This document shows, piece after piece, positions 52,417 through 62,326 of a stretch of 64,000 bases of DNA (its first letter is position 1; each line of letters starts with the position of its first letter). Source of the stretch: Caldilineaceae bacterium (GTDB lineage: Bacteria > Chloroflexota > Anaerolineae > Caldilineales > Caldilineaceae); the NCBI GenBank assembly GCA_019637645.1, contig JAHBVH010000019.1:1-64000 (forward strand), in the 5' to 3' direction. Both the position numbers and the translations under genes were made by a program. The notes beneath the pieces were generated by a model that searched no databases, was not told the DNA's origin, and saw only the letters and a list, made by a program, of their open reading frames with translations.

Positions 52417-53493
52417 ATGAAACTCGGCCTCGGCCTCTACCGGGCGCTGTTGACGCCCGAAAATGTACGCTTTGCCAAGCAAGCGGGCTGCACCCATATT
52501 ATCGCCCACCTCCCCGGCCATTTTACCCGCGGGGACAAGATCATCACCTCCGACAACGCCAATGCGGGCTTTGGCATCTCTGAGGGCGACGATCCGATCT
52601 GGAGCTATGAAGGGTTGCGCGATCTCAAGGCCATGATCAACGCCGAAGGGCTGGAACTAGAGGCGCTGGAAAACTTTGCCCCGGCGCACTGGTATGATGT
52701 CTTGCTGGATGGTCCCCAGCGCGACGCGCAGATCGCCCATCTGAAGGAGATCATTCGCAACTTGGGGCGGTTGGGCATTCCTACCATGGGCTATTGTTTC
52801 ACCCTCTCTGGGGTGTGGGGACGCAACGAAGGGCCCTATGCCCGCGGTCAGGCCAAATCCGTTGGCTTTAATAACCCCGAACAACTTCCCATTCCGGGTG
52901 GCATGGTGTGGAATATGGTCTACGATGTGGATCGCTTTAATCATGCCGCGCCAGCCGATATCGTCGCGCCGGTCGATGCGGCGGAAATCTGGCGGCGGCT
53001 TGATGGCTTTTTAAGCGAGCTGTTGCCTGTGGCCGAAGAAGCCGGGGTGACGCTGGCCTTCCACCCCGATGATCCGCCGCTGCCCACCCTACGCGGGATG
53101 GCACGGCTCGTCTATCAGGGCGATCACTTCCAGAAGGTACTGGATCTCAAGCCCAGTCCGGCGCATGCCATTGAGTTCTGTGTCGGCACAATTTCAGAGA
53201 TGCAGCAGACCGATGTCTATGCCACGGTCGATCGCTACAGCCGTGCCGGGAAGATCGCCTATGTTCACCTGCGCAATGTCCATGGCAAAGTGCCCAACTA
53301 CCATGAGATGTTTGTCGATGATGGCGACACCGACATGATCGAAGTGTTGCGCATCCTCCACAAAAATGGTTTTGATGGGGTGCTGATTCCTGATCACACC
53401 CCCCTGCTCGAATGCGGCGCGGCTTGGCACGCCGGGATGGCCTATACCTTGGGCTGGATGCGGGCTGTGCTAACGATGATTGAAAAGGAGTGA
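52417..53493 (+). CDS. uxuA: Mannonate dehydratase (UxuA-like)
   Basis: From ATG 52417 (AAGGAG seven bases upstream) the protein is 358 residues. The TIM-barrel protein has features of the UxuA family: GCTHIIAHLPG, MGYCFTLSGVWGR, LAFHPDDPPLPTLRG, IEFCVGTISEM and AYVHLRNVHGK, with the metal-binding His, Cys and Asp within these motifs. UxuA converts D-mannonate to 2-keto-3-deoxygluconate in glucuronate breakdown. The upstream Gfo/Idh enzyme and downstream zinc dehydrogenase could supply or use related sugar acids. The gene name is given by family likeness. Confidence 0.82.
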   Translation: MKLGLGLYRALLTPENVRFAKQAGCTHIIAHLPGHFTRGDKIITSDNANAGFGISEGDDPIWSYEGLRDLKAMINAEGLELEALENFAPAHWYDVLLDGPQRDAQIAHLKEIIRNLGRLGIPTMGYCFTLSGVWGRNEGPYARGQAKSVGFNNPEQLPIPGGMVWNMVYDVDRFNHAAPADIVAPVDAAEIWRRLDGFLSELLPVAEEAGVTLAFHPDDPPLPTLRGMARLVYQGDHFQKVLDLKPSPAHAIEFCVGTISEMQQTDVYATVDRYSRAGKIAYVHLRNVHGKVPNYHEMFVDDGDTDMIEVLRILHKNGFDGVLIPDHTPLLECGAAWHAGMAYTLGWMRAVLTMIEKE

Positions 53494-53522
53494 AGTGCAG
53501 GGCGACACATTGACAATTGACC

Positions 53523-53601
53523 ATTAGCCATTGATTATTGATTATTGATTATTCATGATTCCAAATAATCAATAATCAATGGCTACTCAATAACGGCTAA
53601 T
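53523..53601. repeat. AT-rich 19-base perfect inverted repeat
   Basis: CCATTGATTATTGATTATT (53528-53546) and AATAATCAATAATCAATGG (53564-53582) are perfect 19-base arms with a 17-base loop, built of repeated TTGATTA units. ATTAGCC (53523-53529) and GGCTAAT (53595-53601) form a second, offset pair. It lies between converging genes and may stop transcription, or be a protein-binding or mobile repeat. Confidence 0.8.
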
Positions 53602-53627
53602 GAGCACGCGGCGGAGCGACCGTGCAC

Positions 53628-54668
53628 TTACACCGTCAGATGCACCTTAACTGCGCCCAACTCTTTATCCGCGGCCACGGAAAAGGCTTCGGTGATCTGG
53701 GTGAGGGGAAAGCGATGGGTGACAATCTTGGTCACATCCACTTTACCGCTGGCGATCAAGTCAATCGCCTGTTGAAAATCGGTGGTCATGCCGCTGTAGC
53801 CATAACAGTTCGAGCCAGTGACCAGCACTTCCGACCAGACAATGCGACTGAGATCGACGGCCAAGGGTTTGTGATAACCAGCTACCAAAACCACAGTGCC
53901 ACGACGACGGGTGATGGCAAGGGCATTGTCAAAATCTTGAGCACCGCCCACCGTCTCAATCACCACGTCCATGCCCAGCCCACCTGTGAGTTCCTTGACA
54001 ACCGCTTTCACATCTTGTTGGGTCACATCGACCACATGGTCAACGCCCAGCGCCCGTGCCGCCGCGGCCTGTTGGGGATATTTAACCGTGATCAGCGTCT
54101 CCTTGACCCCATTGGCTTTTGCCACAGCCATACAGAGCAGACCAATGGTGCCGCCACCGATGATCGCCACGCGGTCGGCATAGGTGGCTTGGGCTTGGGC
54201 TAACGCACGCACGCCCACCGCCAATGGCTCGACCAAAGCGCCTTCTTCATCGCTCATGCTGGTCGGAATCTTAAAAAGGCCCGAAACATGGGCCGTCGTG
54301 TACTCGGCAAAGCCACCATGTTGCTCGTGCGAGACTCCTCTGCGCTTTTGGCAGTGATTGTACTGCCCCGTGCGGCAATAGCGACAGTCGCCACAGTGAG
54401 AAAAGCATTCGATCACCACCCGATCCCCAAGCTGAAAGTCCGTCACGCCCGCGCCAACTTCGGCGACAACACCACAGGTCTCATGGCCGTGGGCAAAGGT
54501 GTGGGATTGGTTCCAGTGGCCGAAGTAGCTGTGTAGATCGCTGCCACAGATGCCGGACTGTTTTACCGCCACCACCACATAGCCAGGGGGCGGCGGCTGG
54601 CGTTCCACTTCGCGCAGGGCAATCTGCCCGACGCCGGTAAACAGGCCAGCATGCATCATCGTTGTCAT
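53628..54668 (-). CDS. Zinc-dependent alcohol/polyol dehydrogenase (MDR family)
   Basis: The 346-residue protein has the catalytic zinc region C41 (GICGSDLHSY) and GHE (61-63), and the structural zinc cysteines C92, C95, C98 and C106 (CGDCRYCRTGQYNHC). The nucleotide-binding motif is IIGGGTIGLL. Sequence style is that of L-threonine, sorbitol or L-idonate 5-dehydrogenases. AGGAGAA is the ribosome site. A sugar-acid or polyol substrate fits the neighbouring mannonate dehydratase. Confidence 0.9.
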   Translation of the reverse strand: MTTMMHAGLFTGVGQIALREVERQPPPPGYVVVAVKQSGICGSDLHSYFGHWNQSHTFAHGHETCGVVAEVGAGVTDFQLGDRVVIECFSHCGDCRYCRTGQYNHCQKRRGVSHEQHGGFAEYTTAHVSGLFKIPTSMSDEEGALVEPLAVGVRALAQAQATYADRVAIIGGGTIGLLCMAVAKANGVKETLITVKYPQQAAAARALGVDHVVDVTQQDVKAVVKELTGGLGMDVVIETVGGAQDFDNALAITRRRGTVVLVAGYHKPLAVDLSRIVWSEVLVTGSNCYGYSGMTTDFQQAIDLIASGKVDVTKIVTHRFPLTQITEAFSVAADKELGAVKVHLTV

Positions 54669-54694
54669 TGGGTTCTCCTCGTGGATAGTATAGA

Positions 54695-56011
54695 CTACCC
54701 GGTGAAAGTAAACTCGGCTTTTACCGCGGCCAGGGCTACCTCTGCCGCGGCCAGCACGCGATCCATGTCAGCTTCGGTGTGGGCCGCGGAAAAGCCGTGA
54801 TGGGGCGAGGGATGGAAGTAGACGCCTTGCTCAATACAGCTTTTGATAAAGGTAAGCTCCATAACGCGATTCTTCTGCGCGGCTTGGCGATAGTTAGTAA
54901 CAGCGTCGCGCACCCCAAAATAGAGCCCAAAGCGCGGTCCCAGATATTGGAGCCGCACCGCCACCCCACTCTGCTCGATGATCCGCTGAAAACCCGAGTA
55001 GAAGTATTCACCAACCGCGTCTAACCGTTCATAGAAACCTGGGGAGCTATACTCGGTGAGCGCGGCGCGGGCGGCCATAATGCCGGTGAGGTGGGCCAAG
55101 TAGGTGCCGCTCATTTCACTGCCCCCGAGCGGTTTGAGATGTTCCATGACAAAGCGCTTCCCGGCAATGGCACTGATCGGCATCCCCGCGCCCAGGGCTT
55201 TGCCCAAAACACAGAGATCAGGCGTGACACCCAGATATTGCTGCGCGCCACCAGGGGCCATGCGAAAGGCCGTCAACACCTCATCAAAAAAGAGCAGCAC
55301 GCCATAGTGATCACAGAGTTCACGACAGCGTTGAACAAAGCCGGGCTGGGGCAAGATACAGCCTTGATCATAATTGATCGGCTCTAGGATCAAGGCAGCT
55401 AGCTCTTTCCCATGGGCAGCAAAGACCGCCTCAAGGCGCTCGATATGATTAAACGGCACAATGATCAGCTGGTCACGGTTATGGCCGGGGACACCGGCGG
55501 ACTCGGGATAGGCCAGCGGCGCTTCGATGGGGCCTGCCGCCGCCAAGGGAGGTGACACGCTGTAGTTAAGGGCGTCGCTGTAACCATGAAAATGGCCTTC
55601 GAACTTGAGGATCTTCTTGCGCCCGGTGGCGGTACGTGCCAAGCGTAGCGCATGCATCACAGTCTCGGTGCCCGAGCCAGCAAAGCGCACCATCTCGGCA
55701 CAAGGAACGAGTTCACTGATCTGCTGGGCGAGCAGGACTTGCTGCTCATTTTCATAGGAACAGATAATGCCCCAATCGAGTGCTTGGGCCACAGCCGCTT
55801 TGAGCTGGGGATGATTATGGCCCAACAACGACGCACCATGGGAGAGGCACATGTCAATTGATTGGCGTCCCTCCAGGTCGTAGACATAGGGACCATCGCC
55901 GCGCGCCACATAAAAAGGACGGCCAATCGCCCGGTTGACCCGAAACGAGGCCGTGACCCCACCGGGCAAGACCGTCTGTGCCACAGCATAGAGGCTTTCT
56001 GCGTTATTCAT
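54695..56011 (-). CDS. Class III aminotransferase, glutamate-1-semialdehyde aminomutase-like
   Basis: The 438-residue protein is PLP-dependent, with D243 (FFDEVLTAFR) holding the pyridine ring and K271 (LGKALGAGMPISA) as the Schiff-base lysine. GSGTETVMHALRLAR and the NYSVSPP region resemble HemL-type enzymes. No other tetrapyrrole genes are nearby, so a catabolic or amino-sugar aminotransferase role is at least as likely as haem synthesis. AAGGAGAAGG precedes the ATG, 26 bases from the dehydrogenase gene that follows. Confidence 0.87.
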   Translation of the reverse strand: MNNAESLYAVAQTVLPGGVTASFRVNRAIGRPFYVARGDGPYVYDLEGRQSIDMCLSHGASLLGHNHPQLKAAVAQALDWGIICSYENEQQVLLAQQISELVPCAEMVRFAGSGTETVMHALRLARTATGRKKILKFEGHFHGYSDALNYSVSPPLAAAGPIEAPLAYPESAGVPGHNRDQLIIVPFNHIERLEAVFAAHGKELAALILEPINYDQGCILPQPGFVQRCRELCDHYGVLLFFDEVLTAFRMAPGGAQQYLGVTPDLCVLGKALGAGMPISAIAGKRFVMEHLKPLGGSEMSGTYLAHLTGIMAARAALTEYSSPGFYERLDAVGEYFYSGFQRIIEQSGVAVRLQYLGPRFGLYFGVRDAVTNYRQAAQKNRVMELTFIKSCIEQGVYFHPSPHHGFSAAHTEADMDRVLAAAEVALAAVKAEFTFTG

Positions 56012-56316
56012 GCCTTCTCCTTAGGTTTTCACCTGGCTCGCCAATCAAGCACCCTGTCCTCTTTTGAAAACCGGACAGAGTCTTTGGTTGGCGGTTGTGA
56101 GTACGACAGCGCCAACTAGATGGCAAGGTTTGGACCAGCTAGTGTGCTCCACCTATTGTATCACCGGCTTCTCCACGTTGACAACCATGCCCTAATGTTC
56201 CCGCGCGCCGGGTTAATGAAGGGGAAGCAAATGTTTCGGTATATGCTGGCCGCCTGGCGCGGCAGCGGGCTTTCACCGGCACCGCGAAGCCACCACAGCG
56301 GCTAAGATTGCTAGGG
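56012..56316. other. 305-base gap with a repeat remnant
   Basis: No gene is supported. The gap contains AAAACCGGACAGAGTC followed by TTTGGTTGGCGGTTGTGA (56067-56100), whose complement recurs at 62372-62403 with about 28 of 32 bases the same. It also holds a small CTGTCC/GGACAG hairpin (56054-56078). Confidence 0.55.
56054..56100. repeat. Dispersed palindromic repeat relative, copy G
   Basis: CTGTCC (56054-56059) pairs with GGACAG (56073-56078), and the right flank ends in GGTTGGCGGTTGTGA. The flank matches, in reverse orientation, sequence beside copy F at 62372-62403, so F and G form a second subfamily. Confidence 0.5.
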
Positions 56317-57126
56317 TCAGGCAGGCAGGGCCGTGAAGAGTTCAGGCCATCGGCGTACCCAGAGGGTCAAATAGGGCGGGGCGACTGATTTGTAATGTTC
56401 CCATGTGCCTGGTTCGGGATCTACGACCTGACTCACGGCTTCTTGGAGGCGCGTAATCACAAAGCCATGGGCCACCAGTTGATTGATGACGGTACTCAGG
56501 GTGTGACGGAATTCGCGCGGGCTGGCGAGTTGCCGCCAACCACCGGCCTCATCTTCAATATCCCACGTGGGGTAATAGGTGGAGGTTTCAAAGCCATCGA
56601 CATAGGGATGGTGAAGCAGATAGGTTTCGCCATCCCAGGCTTGGTCATCGACGCTTTGGGTAAAGGGGTTCGCCCATTGGAGTTGATAGAGCCCACCAGT
56701 GCGCAAGACGTGCGCCACTTCGCGGAAGACGGGGGCGACGGTCGGCACAAAGTTGAGGGAATAGGCTTGATAGACCAGATCAAACCTCCGATCCGCCAAG
56801 GCAGAGAGATCGCGCATATCGCCCTGCACGGTGCGGACGGGGTAGCCATAGTGGGCAGCGGCTTCTTGATCCCGCTGCAACTGGGTGGGGGCGAGATCAA
56901 AAACCGTGACATTCGCGCCCAGCAGCCCAAACATGGCCGACTGTTGCCCACCCCCAGTCGCCAAACAGAGCACCTCTTTGCCCACAAGTTCCCCCAACAT
57001 GCCTTCGGGATCAATCCGCTGGCGGGCACGCGCCGGGGTTAGATCCAAGATCGGCAGGGTGAACTCTAGGCGTTCGCGCGCCAATTCTTCCCAACGCGCC
57101 TGGTTATAGCGAGCCAATTCGTCCAT
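56317..57126 (-). CDS. Class I SAM-dependent methyltransferase
   Basis: The 269-residue protein has the SAM-binding motif I VLCLATGGGQQSAMFG (about residues 52-67), then VTVFDLAPTQLQRD as motif II/acidic loop and GDMRDLSALADRRFDLVYQA. LRTGGLYQLQWANPF corresponds to the post-motif region. The substrate cannot be read. Its ATG directly abuts the stop codon of the upstream EamA gene, so the two are cotranscribed. Confidence 0.88.
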   Translation of the reverse strand: MDELARYNQARWEELARERLEFTLPILDLTPARARQRIDPEGMLGELVGKEVLCLATGGGQQSAMFGLLGANVTVFDLAPTQLQRDQEAAAHYGYPVRTVQGDMRDLSALADRRFDLVYQAYSLNFVPTVAPVFREVAHVLRTGGLYQLQWANPFTQSVDDQAWDGETYLLHHPYVDGFETSTYYPTWDIEDEAGGWRQLASPREFRHTLSTVINQLVAHGFVITRLQEAVSQVVDPEPGTWEHYKSVAPPYLTLWVRRWPELFTALPA

Positions 57127-58095
57127 TTAGACCCGCGTCCAATTGCGCCAACGCGGTCGCCACTGAGCAAGGTTGAGCCGTTGCACAGCTAAGAGTGCGC
57201 TGGCCAGCACAAAAGCCCCGCCCACCCATTGCACTACCGTAAACCGCTCGTGAAGAAAAACAAGCGACCAGGTAACCGTTAACAGCGTTTCTAGGGGGGT
57301 CAGCAAGGTCATTTGGCCGCCACCAATGCGGTCAACCGCGGCGACAAAGGCTAAACGGGCGACAAAGGTGCTGAGAAAGGCGAGGGCAAAGACCAATAGC
57401 CAATTTTGCACCGAACTTACTTGCCAGCTTGTGCCGTGGAGGAACCCATAGGCGAGGACCACGACCGTCATCCCAGCGGAAATATAGAAAGAGACACTCC
57501 GAAAATCTTGTCCTTTCAGATACCATTGCAACAGAACGATTTGGCAAGAAAAGCAGAGGATCGCGGTCACCAAGAGCAGAATGCCATGGGGATCGACCGT
57601 CCCACCCGGCCCGATCAGCAGATAGACGCCGCCCAGCCCCAGGCCCAGCCGGATCACATGGCGATAGGTAAAACGTTCTCCGCGCAAGGCCAGCAATGAT
57701 AGGACAACCAACGGGATCAACGAGATGATCATGGCCGAGATCGAAGCATCCACCCGCTCCAGCGCCCAGAAAAAGAATAACATGCCGAGCCCATTGGTCG
57801 CCCCGGCAAAGATCGTCACCACCAATGTCTGGCGCGAAACCAGAAAGAGCCGCCAATCCATGACGGCAATGGTTATGCCAAAAAAGAGCGTCGCCAGCGA
57901 AAGCCGCCAAACCAGGATGGTCGTCGAGTCTACGCCCGAGAGGATCACACCGCGCGCAATCGGCGCAGCAAAACTAAAGGCAAACGAGGCAAACAACGCC
58001 AAAGCCCAACCCAGCCAAGCGCGCGTTGCAGGAGAAGTCCCCGTGGTGTACGGCAGTGGTTGCGGAACCGGCGGTTGCGAAGAGAGAGAACGCAT
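57127..58095 (-). CDS. EamA/DMT-superfamily transporter
   Basis: From ATG 58095 the protein is 322 residues with ten hydrophobic helices arranged as two EamA repeats. The first contains WALALFASFAFSFAAPIARG and NGLGMLFFFWALERVDASIS; the second ends with LTPLETLLTVTWSLVFLHER. Family members export amino acids, metabolites or drugs. The frame is open to 58200 but that part is not membrane-like. It is directly followed by the methyltransferase gene. Confidence 0.88.
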   Translation of the reverse strand: MRSLSSQPPVPQPLPYTTGTSPATRAWLGWALALFASFAFSFAAPIARGVILSGVDSTTILVWRLSLATLFFGITIAVMDWRLFLVSRQTLVVTIFAGATNGLGMLFFFWALERVDASISAMIISLIPLVVLSLLALRGERFTYRHVIRLGLGLGGVYLLIGPGGTVDPHGILLLVTAILCFSCQIVLLQWYLKGQDFRSVSFYISAGMTVVVLAYGFLHGTSWQVSSVQNWLLVFALAFLSTFVARLAFVAAVDRIGGGQMTLLTPLETLLTVTWSLVFLHERFTVVQWVGGAFVLASALLAVQRLNLAQWRPRWRNWTRV

Positions 58096-58605
58096 GTAGT
58101 AACACTTTCCCCATTCAGATAACAAGAACAAACAACAAGATTCATGCCTAGTACATTGTTCACAAATTTTTTTTGGTAGACCGCCGCGCCCAACGGGCAC
58201 CCGAAAGGCATAGGGCTGCCGAACAACGCCGGCTCAAGCCCGCTTCAGCGGGCGTTGCTCCCTAGCACCGTCCCTTCAGGGCGGCGCGCACAACCATGGT
58301 AAAGAACTGTATCAACACTGTACTTAATATACTACAGGGCTTTGCGTGCCGAATCAAATCAGCCGATGGATCAAACATGCATCATGGCGACCAGCATGGC
58401 GAGGCAACACGCGACCCAATACCTTGGGCGTTTCTATTTGGCTAGGCCATCGTCTTGATCATAGGATTTGTCTGATGGCGCGCCCAACGAAACCGAGCGC
58501 GAGCAGACAACGCAGAACGGAGGCACCGACGTCGGTTTGTCACATCGACCGGCTAGCCGGGGTGAATTACTAGTGCGCATCACCACGCAAAGGGAAGGGA
58601 AAATT
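58096..58605. other. 510-base gap between divergent genes with GC-rich hairpins
   Basis: This gap separates the EamA gene and the large surface-protein gene. It contains GCCCGC-TTCA-GCGGGC (58238-58253) within a longer imperfect fold, then an AT-rich patch (TTAATATACTAC near 58324-58335) that may include a promoter. The surface-protein frame is open from 58468 but the ribosome site marks 58606 as the start. Confidence 0.5.
58238..58253. repeat. Compact GC hairpin
   Basis: GCCCGC (58238-58243) and GCGGGC (58248-58253) enclose TTCA; flanking AACGCC (58225-58230) and GGCGTT (58251-58256) can extend or compete with the stem. No T-run follows, so it is more like an intergenic repeat than a classical terminator. 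Confidence 0.45.
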
Positions 58606-61600
58606 ATGGACGCCAAGCTCAAAGCATGTCCGCCATTGGCGGCTGGGGGGCTCTTCCTCCGCGCCCTCGTTGTGTTAGGGGTAGCCCTCCTCACAACCCT
58701 GGCCGTTTATGGCAGCGCCCAGGCGGTCAATCCGCCACCGGTGCAACACTATTATGTGCCACTCCCCGAAGATCAAATCTATCACGCCCTCAAAGCCATC
58801 TATCCGAGCAGCCAGAGCTGCCCAGCCGCCGCCGACGTCGCCAACCCGATCCACACCTACATTTCCATCTCGGTTATCGCGGACAACACCATCCTCTACT
58901 ATGACCACTGGGAAGATGGGTTCGAGATCGATGTCACACAGCCGCAACAAGCAACCACCCAGATCTGGGGCGATGGCAACCCAGCCAATGGCGCGCCACC
59001 CGGCCTTGCCAACGACCTGATCATGGCCGATACGGTGATCGTGCTGAACAACGCGGTCAATATGAACACCTTGCAAAGCGTCATCGACTTTGATGGCGGC
59101 GACCGCATTTCGTCCAGCACCCTAATCGCCATGACGCGTGCCGGGTGGGCCACTGGCTCCAGCACCCTCCTCGCTGGTGCCGTCGAAGTATACGATACCA
59201 ACAGTTGGGGTACGACCTTTGAAAGCCCCGTCGGCGAAAATTTGGCCTATAATCAGATCTTTGAATATAGCGCGCTGGTGGTCATGGCTGCCGAAGACAA
59301 TACGGTGGTTACTGTCGATTTTGACGGCAACGGCACTTTTGACGGTACCACCACCCTCAACCAAGGCCAGAGCTACCACCTCACCAGCGGGCTACTGGGC
59401 ACAATCAGTATCGGCACCAAAGTGGTAGCCAGTGCGCCCGTGCAGGTCAATCTACTCACCGGCGATGTCTGTGACACCTATGAATCGCGCTGGTATACGC
59501 TCTTCCCTACCGAGCGCTGGAGCAGCAGCTATTACAACCCGGTAGGAACACCAGCGGGTGATGGGACGACGGTCTTTGCTTATAATCCAGGCCCCGATGC
59601 CTTGACCGTCCAATGGGAAACCACCGGGGGAGCCCAACCGGCGTTGACTATTCCGGCCCGCAACACCAGCCATGTAGTGGTGCCGAATAACTCCGGCTCA
59701 CACTTCTACACCACCGACGGCCGCCCCTTTCTTGCCATTGCTGCGGTCGATTCCGACGGGCCAGCCAACACCAATTCCAAAGCTGAGTGGGGCGTTGCCA
59801 TGGTGCCAGAGCGGATGTTGACACCCCAGATTATGGTGGGCTGGGGCGCGGGCCGCGATCCATTGAGCAATGTCAACCCGAACGAAAATGGTAGTCCCGT
59901 TTGGGTCATGCCGGTGCTCACCAATGGCGTCACTGGCCCAGTCCCCATCTGTATTGATTATAACGGCGATAATGCCGGTCCGCTGATCGACTCACGCGGC
60001 CTACGTTATGACCAATTACTGACGCTCAACAGCTTACAGTCGGCCAAGGTCTTTGATAGTGACGGTGACCAAACGGGCATGATGCTCTATGTCTGTAATC
60101 TGGATCAAACAACGTTGACCCAGATCAAGCTAGCCGCGGCTTGGGGCCAAGCGCCCGGTCTTGCTTCGGCAGATGCGCCGGGGTTGGATCTGGGCACCAC
60201 CGCCCCACCGGCTGCTTCCTTTACGATTGGCAAGGCCGCCGATCTGTTGGTCGATGCGGATCAGGATGGTCATGCCAGCCCAGGGGATACACTCCTCTAC
60301 ACCGTTGTGATTCGGAATACGGCCCGCGTACCGCTCGATAATGTCCAACTGCGCGATGAATTGCCCCAGCATACGCGCTATATCACCAATACCACCCAAT
60401 TTAACAACAATGGCACGCTCTCGGCGCTAGCCGACAACACGATTGGCACCGCCTATCCCTTGGATGACGGCGGGGTCAACTTGGGTACGTTGCCCGTCCA
60501 AGGCGCGTTTACCGTGACCTTCCAGGTGCAGATCGACAATCCGTTACCGCTGGGCGTGACGCGCATCCGCAATGTTGCGATTGCCACCGCGAACAACGAG
60601 GAGAAAGAGGCCGAAGTCGAGACGCCCATCGATCTCGACCCGACCTTGACCATCAAAAAGGCGACCAATGGCGAGGATGCCGACAGCGCGCCGGGGCCGA
60701 TGCTGGCCGTTGGCGACCCTGTCACCTGGACCTATGTGGTGCGCAACAGCGGCCCCGTGACAGCCACCAACATCAGCGTGACCGACGATATTACCGGGGT
60801 GACACCGGTCTATGTGAGTGGGGATCTCAATAACAATGGCGTGCTAGAACCCACCGAAACGTGGTTATACCAAGCGACCGGCGTTGCCGTAGCCGGTCAA
60901 TACCGCAACATTGGTACCGTACGCGGCACCGATGCCGATGGCGATGAGATCACAGCCCAGGATCCCAGCCACTACTTTGGCCTAGCCAACGCGGCCATCC
61001 AGATTGTCAAAGTGGCGTCCAGCACCGTTGTCACGGCGGGTGAAACGGTGATTTACACCTACACTGTCACCAACGAAGGGGATGTCCCGCTACGCCAGAT
61101 CGTGGTGACCGACGACAAATGCACGCCACTCACCTATGTGGGCGGGGATAGCGATGGCGACACGCACCTTGATCTTACCGAAACCTGGCGCTATACCTGT
61201 AGCGCGGTCATCATCCAAACAACCACCAACATCGCTACCGTCACTGGGCGTGATCCCGCGGGCAACGAAGTGACCGATGATGACACGGCGACGGTCTTTG
61301 TCCACCGCTATTTCCTGCCCATCATTGCGAGCCCCCTGCCACCGCCACCGCCCCCACCCCCTTGTCCCCCACCGGCTGGCTGCCCCGTTCCGGGGTTGGC
61401 TCACCCCAAAGGCATGGCAGTCCACGAAGGGCGCAACCTGCTCTATATCACCAGCCGCGACACGGATCGGCTGCTAGTCATTGACCCGCAAACCAATAAC
61501 GTCATTTCGCAGACAGTCACTGGGGATGAACCATGGGGCGTGGTGGTAAATGAGAATAGAGAGCGGCTCTATGTGAGCAACTATGCCAGCGGCGATGTTT

Positions 61601-62313
61601 GGGTCTACGATGTCACCACCCTGGCTGTCCTCGCCAAAGTACCCGTTGGGGCCAATCCAGCCCAGATGGCGATCCTGCCAGCGCTCGACACGGTTTTTGT
61701 TACCGTGCGTGGCAATAGCCGCGTGGCGATCATCCAAGGGCTCACGGTGACACAAGATCTGACCTCAGGCGGCTCAGGGCCTTTTGGCATTGCAGCGGAT
61801 GCAGTCAATCAACGGGTCTTTGTCAGCCATCGCGATTCGCGCCACCTCGCCGAGATCCGGCAAAGCAATGGCGTTTGGCAGACCAAAAGCATCACCCTGA
61901 TGCCCGAAGGCACCGTACCCTTTGCCCTAGCCTATCATGCGGCGCGGAATCGCCTCTATGTGCTCTATGCCGCTAGCAGTGGTCAGTGGTTTGTCGATCT
62001 GTGGAAGCCGGAGCTCAACGCGTTATGGGGCCGTGAGCGCACTTTGCCTGTCGGCGATAGTGGGCCGGTCAACGATGCCAATGTCGGCGGCGCGGGCTTG
62101 GTGGTGAATCCAACCACCGGGCATATTTTCAATGTCAACACCGCGGCTGGGACACTAACCGTAATCAGCGGGCAGCGCGAGCGCGTGCTGACGACGATTA
62201 CCATAGGTTCGGATCCATTCCCGGTGGCGGTCAACTCTCGCACCAACCTGGTCTTTATCGGTCTCCGCAGCGGCAATGCCTTGATCAAGCTAGCGGATAC
62301 TTTTGGGGAATAG
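58606..62313 (+). CDS. Large secreted protein: IgGFc-like, DUF11 repeats, proline linker, beta-propeller
   Basis: From ATG 58606, with AGGGAAGG upstream, the protein is 1235 residues. A signal peptide (about 1-42) is followed by an IgGFc-binding-like region (about 45-510). Three DUF11-type repeats follow at about 545-900 (GDTLLYTVVIRNTARVPLDN, GDPVTWTYVVRNSGPVTATN, GETVIYTYTVTNEGDVPLRQ). A poly-proline linker near 909 comes after YFLPII. A C-terminal YVTN/YncE-like propeller covers about 930-1235 (LYITSRDTDRLLVIDPQTNN, LYVSNYASGDVWVYDVTT). It is probably a cell-surface or S-layer-associated adhesion protein. Confidence 0.87.
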   Translation: MDAKLKACPPLAAGGLFLRALVVLGVALLTTLAVYGSAQAVNPPPVQHYYVPLPEDQIYHALKAIYPSSQSCPAAADVANPIHTYISISVIADNTILYYDHWEDGFEIDVTQPQQATTQIWGDGNPANGAPPGLANDLIMADTVIVLNNAVNMNTLQSVIDFDGGDRISSSTLIAMTRAGWATGSSTLLAGAVEVYDTNSWGTTFESPVGENLAYNQIFEYSALVVMAAEDNTVVTVDFDGNGTFDGTTTLNQGQSYHLTSGLLGTISIGTKVVASAPVQVNLLTGDVCDTYESRWYTLFPTERWSSSYYNPVGTPAGDGTTVFAYNPGPDALTVQWETTGGAQPALTIPARNTSHVVVPNNSGSHFYTTDGRPFLAIAAVDSDGPANTNSKAEWGVAMVPERMLTPQIMVGWGAGRDPLSNVNPNENGSPVWVMPVLTNGVTGPVPICIDYNGDNAGPLIDSRGLRYDQLLTLNSLQSAKVFDSDGDQTGMMLYVCNLDQTTLTQIKLAAAWGQAPGLASADAPGLDLGTTAPPAASFTIGKAADLLVDADQDGHASPGDTLLYTVVIRNTARVPLDNVQLRDELPQHTRYITNTTQFNNNGTLSALADNTIGTAYPLDDGGVNLGTLPVQGAFTVTFQVQIDNPLPLGVTRIRNVAIATANNEEKEAEVETPIDLDPTLTIKKATNGEDADSAPGPMLAVGDPVTWTYVVRNSGPVTATNISVTDDITGVTPVYVSGDLNNNGVLEPTETWLYQATGVAVAGQYRNIGTVRGTDADGDEITAQDPSHYFGLANAAIQIVKVASSTVVTAGETVIYTYTVTNEGDVPLRQIVVTDDKCTPLTYVGGDSDGDTHLDLTETWRYTCSAVIIQTTTNIATVTGRDPAGNEVTDDDTATVFVHRYFLPIIASPLPPPPPPPPCPPPAGCPVPGLAHPKGMAVHEGRNLLYITSRDTDRLLVIDPQTNNVISQTVTGDEPWGVVVNENRERLYVSNYASGDVWVYDVTTLAVLAKVPVGANPAQMAILPALDTVFVTVRGNSRVAIIQGLTVTQDLTSGGSGPFGIAADAVNQRVFVSHRDSRHLAEIRQSNGVWQTKSITLMPEGTVPFALAYHAARNRLYVLYAASSGQWFVDLWKPELNALWGRERTLPVGDSGPVNDANVGGAGLVVNPTTGHIFNVNTAAGTLTVISGQRERVLTTITIGSDPFPVAVNSRTNLVFIGLRSGNALIKLADTFGE

Positions 62314-62326
62314 GTGAGCCCAAACC

